Shown: positions 59,532 to 64,000 of the stretch, in pieces | Layout of the letters: every line of letters begins with the position of its first letter | Position numbering within the stretch: position 1 is the first letter of the stretch | Assembly (NCBI RefSeq): GCF_036588685.1 | Contig: NC_086379.1 | Coordinates: 72,137,727 to 72,201,726 of the forward strand | DNA: 64,000 nucleotides | Direction of reading: 5' to 3' | From: Mytilus trossulus | Taxonomy: Eukaryota; Mollusca; Bivalvia; Mytilida; Mytilidae | The notes under the pieces: model-generated | What the model saw: only the letters and a program-made list of their open reading frames with translations | Databases searched by the model: none | What the model was told of the DNA's origin: nothing | Made by a program: the position numbers and the translations under genes

Positions 59532-60280
59532 AATAGTTATCAAAAGTACCAGGATTATAATTTTATACGCCAGACGCGCCTTCGTCTACATAAGACTCAT
59601 CAGCGACGCTCAGATCAAAATAGTTAAAAAGCCAAATAAATACAAAGTTGAAGAGCATTGAAGATCCAAAATTCCAAAAAGTTGTGCCAAATACGACTAA
59701 GGTAATCTACTCCTGGGGTAAGAAAATCCTTAGTTTTTCGAAAAATACAAAGTTTTGTAAACAGAAAATTTATAAAAATGACCATATAATTGATATTCAT
59801 GTCAACACCGAAGTGCTGACTACTGGAATGGTGATACCCTCGGGGACGAAACGTCCACCAGCAGTGGCATCGACCCAGTGGTGTAAATAGTTATCAAAAG
59901 TACCAGGATTATAATTTTATACGCCATACGCGCGTTTCGTCTACATAAGACTCATCAGTGACGCTCAGATCAAAATAGTTAAAAAGCCAAATAAATACAA
60001 AGTTGGAGAGCATTGAAGATCCAAAATTCCAAAAAGTTGTGCCAAATACGGCTAAGGTAATCTACTCCTGGGGTAAGAAAATCCTTAGTTTTTCGAAAAA
60101 TACAAAGTTTTGTAAACAGAAAATTTATAAAAATGACCATATAATTGATATTCATGTCAACACCGAAGTGCTGACTACTGGGCTGGTGATACCCTCGGGG
60201 ACGAAACGTCCACCAGCAGTGGCATCGACCCAGTGGTGTAAATAGTTATCAAAAGTACCAATCAGTGACGCTCAGATCAA
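59532..60280 (+). repeat. Two tandem ~354-bp units plus a partial third
   Basis: AATAGTTATCAAAAGTACCA begins at 59532, 59886 and 60241. Units 1 and 2 are nearly identical and each holds an 80-codon open frame with IYSWGKKILSFSKNTKFC and PSGTKRPPAVASTQWCK, starting from TTG rather than ATG. The third unit stops after about 40 bp. I recall this unit as a frequent mussel repeat; I do not read it as a gene. Confidence 0.8.
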
Positions 60281-60659
60281 CATGAACATTAGTCTAATGA
60301 TTAGAGGAGCTATATGACAGACAAGGACATAATGAAAAAAGTCAAAATCACCATGGTCATCTTTTGCAGTAGAAGTTTCCAATTATCATAGGATTTATTA
60401 ATTTTATAACACAACATTTTTGAATATTAAGTCGTTAAGATTTATAGAGTTAAAGATAAACTTAAAACCACAATCAAATGTAACGGTGTTATTCATATCA
60501 AAGTAGAAACTATTTTAATTTTATCTATATACGATATAAAATTATTCATCGACCGCAAAGGTCTTTTTACTTAAAGTTGTTAAGAATTCCACTTGCTTAT
60601 CAATTTTCCCATAATGCAAAATTGATGAATCACAAGTTTTTTGGGAATTCCAGACACAT

Positions 60660-61800
60660 TTTTAATTAACTCTATCTCAAACCCTATGGATTATGCTGGA
60701 AATCAAGTCAAATGTTTAATTCTTTCTCATACCCTATGGAAGATGTTGGAATCCTAGATTTTTAAATTCTTTCTCATACTCTTTGGAAGACGCCGAAATT
60801 CCGGACTAGTTTTTAATTCTGTCTCATAACCTATGGAAGATACTAGAATTCCAGACAAATTTTAAATTCTTTCTCATTCCCTATGGGTCATGCTGGAATT
60901 ACAGACATTTAAAAACAAATTTTTCATACCTAGCCAAATTTGATTCTTTCTCATACCCTATGGAAGATGCTGGAATTCCACATTTTTTTTTTAATTCTTT
61001 CCCATACACTATGGAAGATGCTGGAATTCCAGACACATATTTTTTACTCTTTCTCATACCCTATGGAAGATGCTGGAATTCCAGACAAATTTTGATTTAT
61101 TTCCTTACCTTATGGAAGATGCTGGTATTCCAGACACATTTTTTTACTCTTTCCATACCCTATGGAAGATGCTAGAATTTCAGACACATTTTCTCTCTCT
61201 TTCTCATACCCTATGGAAGATGGTGGAATTCCAGACAAGTTTTCAATTCTTTTTCAAACCCTATGGAAGATGCTAGAATTTCAGACACTTTTTCAAATTC
61301 TTTGTTATACCCTATTGAAGATGCTGGAATTCCAGCCAAATAAAATTCTTTCTCATAACCTATGGAAGATGCTGGAATTCCAGACAACTTTTGAATTCAT
61401 TTCATACCCTATGTAAAGATACTGGAATTCCAGCACCTATTTTTTACTCTTTCCCATACCCTACAGAAGATGCTGGAATTCCAGACACATTTTTTTTTAT
61501 CTTTCTCTTGCACTCTGGTAGATGCTAGAATTCAAGACACATTTTGAATTCTTTCCATACCCTATGAAAGATGCTGGAATTCCAGACAAGTTTTCAATTC
61601 TTTTTCAAACCCTATGGAAGATGCTGGAATTCCAGATTGTTTTTAATTCTTTGTCATACTCTTTGGAAGAGGCCGGAATTACAGACAAGTTTTAAATACT
61701 TTCTCATACCCTATGGAAATACTAGAATTCCAGACACATTTTTAACTCTTACTCATACCCTTACGGAAGATGCAGGAGTTCCAGATTTTGTTATCTTTTA
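60660..61800 (+). repeat. ~51-bp minisatellite, about 22 units
   Basis: The core CCCTATGGAAGATGCTGGAA plus TTCCAGACA, followed by a T-rich spacer and TTCTTTCTCATA, recurs every 48-57 bp. The spacer varies in length, so no frame is kept and the short MEDAGIP-type frames are by-products. It sits between lipases B and C. Confidence 0.92.
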
Positions 61801-62089
61801 AAAACTCTTTATCATACTCTATCATTAAGTCAACGCAAATCAATAGGGTAAGGATATAAAATAGCTTATATACAAGAAAAAGACATGATACACGAACAAG
61901 CATGATACAGACAATGCAAACCTGCAAACCCGTATCTTACATCTTACATTAATTTGTAGGATCCTTTACAATAGATAATTCAACTGATCTGTAACACTTC
62001 CATCTTCATGCCTTATTTATCATGTACTGGTTTACGACGCTAGATTGAAGCTGACGAGGAAAGGTAACACCCGGCCATCGAAAGCTTTA

Positions 62090-62270
62090 TTGTTGTAGAA
62101 CCTAGGTGGTCTAGCGCGTCGGGCATAGTGCAATGTTATTTGGAACCATGATCCCTCAGTAGCACGAGTTAGAATCCCGGCGAGGGAAGAACAAAATACT
62201 TGCGAAAGCAAATTTACAGATCTTACATTTTTGGGCTGAAGTTTATACGAATTATATATATACTTCTGAT
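62090..62270 (+). repeat. tRNA-derived SINE-like element
   Basis: TGGTCTAGCG (A-box-like) near 62107 and GAGTTAGAATCCCGG (B-box-like) near 62168 give a tRNA-like head. GAAAGCAAATTTACAGATC, GGGCTGAAGTTTATACGAA and a TA-rich end follow. The tail is related to fragments in the nest at 16280-16390. Confidence 0.6.
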
Positions 62271-62443
62271 ACATGAAATAAATAGGTTTCCAAAATATGA
62301 AACATTGCTTTTACTAATCAGTCTTATACTTTAGGAATCAAACTCTATCAGTTAACTGTACCCTATATTTTTTTCTGCTTCAATTATCCGGTATTAGCTA
62401 TTGCGAACTATAACACCAAACGCAGACACATTCATGTGCACAT

Positions 62444-63510
62444 TTAATGATGTTCCTGTGATAAAATTGTCATAATAATATCATCATAGCATTGTCTATT
62501 GGCTTCTATGGCCCAGATAAAGTCAAGATGCTCGTAGATAGTGATTTCTGTATGACGGTAAATATTCGGTAGCTTTTTTATCAGATCTTTCACGTCTGTG
62601 GGGTCAGCCAGGATATCATGTCCACCCGTGTATAGGGATACATTGTTCTTCATCAAACTGGCGTCATATAACGGAGCTGTGGTCTGAAATAAAAAAAAAT
62701 AGAACATACGTTTTGCTTCTAAATTCTGCTTGTCGATTCTGACCTTACAGTAAAATACTCAAATGTACATGGATGGATTTAACAATAAGTAAAATGCGGG
62801 CCATATACTGTTGATTAAAATATACAGCTATATTATGATGCTATCTTTTAGCTAATATGCTCAAAAATCAAGATAAAAGTTTTACAAATCATGAAAGCTT
62901 CCAAGTTAAAAAAACATTATTAACTTTGGATAAAATTATACATTCCTGATCGGATAAAAATATACAAAAACCTCCTAGAGATATGTAATTTTACAAATGA
63001 CTTCCCATTGATTGGCATCTTTTTTTTATAAACTCTTTTGACATCTTTCTTTACAGTTTCAACGAAATTTATAGATTTTTTTTCCGAGCATTTATTTTTA
63101 AATTAGGTCTTTCCACTATTCTGTGGAAAGACCTACTGGTTTTTTTTCATCTTCCGCCAAATTTGTTAATTGCCCTGTTTTGTGTTTTCGTAAGATGTCG
63201 CTTATATTTTGTGCATATGATATCAAACAGTTATTGCGCTTTTGAAACATAAGATATATTTGGCTTTTATTTTTATGTCCCTTCTGGTCATAAAGCTCAT
63301 CATGTGTTTAACACTTATACACCCTTGGCTTTAAATAATTGGCTACTTGCTTGCGTTCTTGTTTAAACGATTTGGAGGTATACAATTTATCAAGTGTTGT
63401 TTTGATATAATACAATAACATATACATAATTTGTCTACCTGATTGTAGTGATCCATATTGGCCTTGAAAGAACCGTAATCAAACATTTGAAACTTTCCAC
63501 TCAAAACATT
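62444..63510 (-). CDS. Acid lipase, copy C, last two exons only
   Basis: Exon 7 (63510-63439) and exon 8 (62683-62444) have the same lengths and phases as in copies A and B; earlier exons must lie beyond 64000, since none is found in 63511-64000. The catalytic Asp (YTGGHDILADPTDV) and His (YEHLDFIWA) are kept. Roughly three quarters of residues match copy A over the last exon, so this is a clear paralogue, unlike the A/B pair. The C-terminus is QEHH followed by TGA or TAA-type termination at 62444. The exon 7 Pro-Ala of A ([11 protein letters not shown]) is Phe-Lys here (SFKANMDHYNQ). Family role as for copy A. Confidence 0.88.
63105..63134. repeat. Perfect 12-bp stem hairpin
   Basis: AGGTCTTTCCAC, a six-base loop TATTCT, then GTGGAAAGACCT, in the intron of lipase C. 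The arms are exact. It may be the end of a dispersed element, since I recall this hairpin as frequent in mussel DNA. Confidence 0.55.
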
Positions 63511-64000
63511 CTGAAAAAAGAGTTGACAATAAGATGATTTACTGATCAAACAGCATTCGTTTAAAAACTTTTTTAGGTTAAACCATCTATGTTTCATTAT
63601 AATAAGATCAAAACAACGAGAATAGCGGAATTATTCTCTGCTTTTAAACGATTGTTAATTAATAAGCACCTTTTGAGAAGTTGTCATCTGGTAAATGCTT
63701 GAAACCTTTTCTCCTCAACACTAGGATTTTTGCTCCTTTCTTTGGTCTCTTTTTAAGAATTGTTTTGATATTGCCCTTCCCATATCTTATTTTTTTATTC
63801 ACTCATTTTTCCTGAAAATATCATGCATTCTTCAATTGAACTTGTACCACTGGTAGTGGACTTATAGTCCAAGATTCATCATCTTGTAAATGATACAAGT
63901 ATTGCCAAAACGTCAAAAATATGCGTGTCAGACGTAACAAATTATTCGCAAAATAACTTTTGCGGGAATTTTTGTGGTCTAAGAAAGAGTTTAAAATTTG

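Noticed and set aside
60960-61416. Plus-strand ORFs with MEDAGIPD repeats
   Set aside because: Products of the ~51-bp minisatellite; unit length is not a multiple of three and the frames break constantly.
1-64000. CRISPR arrays, bacterial operons, ribosomal RNA or functional tRNA genes
   Set aside because: None seen. The tandem arrays lack the alternating repeat-spacer pattern, and tRNA-like segments lack proper acceptor stems.

Overview
This is AT-rich eukaryotic nuclear DNA with intron-split genes, GT-AG splicing and a heavy load of short dispersed repeats. The gene content (a Z-type H2A variant, a REDD1/DDIT4 homologue, an acid-lipase cluster and the 3' end of a membrane-type collagen) and the repeat families I recognise point to a bivalve mollusc, most likely a Mytilus-type mussel. 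That assignment is inference from the sequence; no search was run.

Layout: (1) 629-3074 (+) holds the last three visible coding exons of a MACIT-type transmembrane collagen. Its stop codon lies inside the first unit of a 30-bp tandem array (about 3060-4166), with degenerate copies to about 5190. (2) 5190-20440 has no gene I can support, only MITE-like elements, SINE tails and dispersed repeats. (3) 20687-22977 (+) is a two-exon REDD1/DDIT4-family gene with a truncated LINE in its intron. (4) 22978-40780 is gene-free: a 2.6-kb TA-flanked inverted-repeat element, a decayed reverse-transcriptase fragment, a 441-bp foldback element, nested MITEs and a short interstitial telomere-like tract. (5) 40867-44740 (+) is a complete five-exon H2A.V/H2A.Z gene with a 1.4-kb inverted-repeat element in intron 3. 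(6) 48042-63510 (-) is a cluster of acid-lipase (LIPA/LIPF family) genes: two near-identical complete eight-exon copies of 405 codons each, and the last two exons of a more diverged third copy running off the right edge. (7) 59532-61800 holds two unrelated tandem-repeat blocks between the second and third lipases.

The genes do not form one pathway. The lipases are an extracellular or lysosomal lipid-digestion cluster; the other three are independent. The points most worth checking are: a 24-bp minisatellite that multiplies the 5' splice site of lipase exon 6 in frame; the 100-N gap exactly between the two near-identical lipase copies, which raises the question of tandem duplication versus two haplotypes joined by the assembler; a 591-bp TTAA-flanked insertion present in one copy and absent from the other; and the collagen stop codon embedded in a satellite. 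I did not find anything I would call a new biological system.
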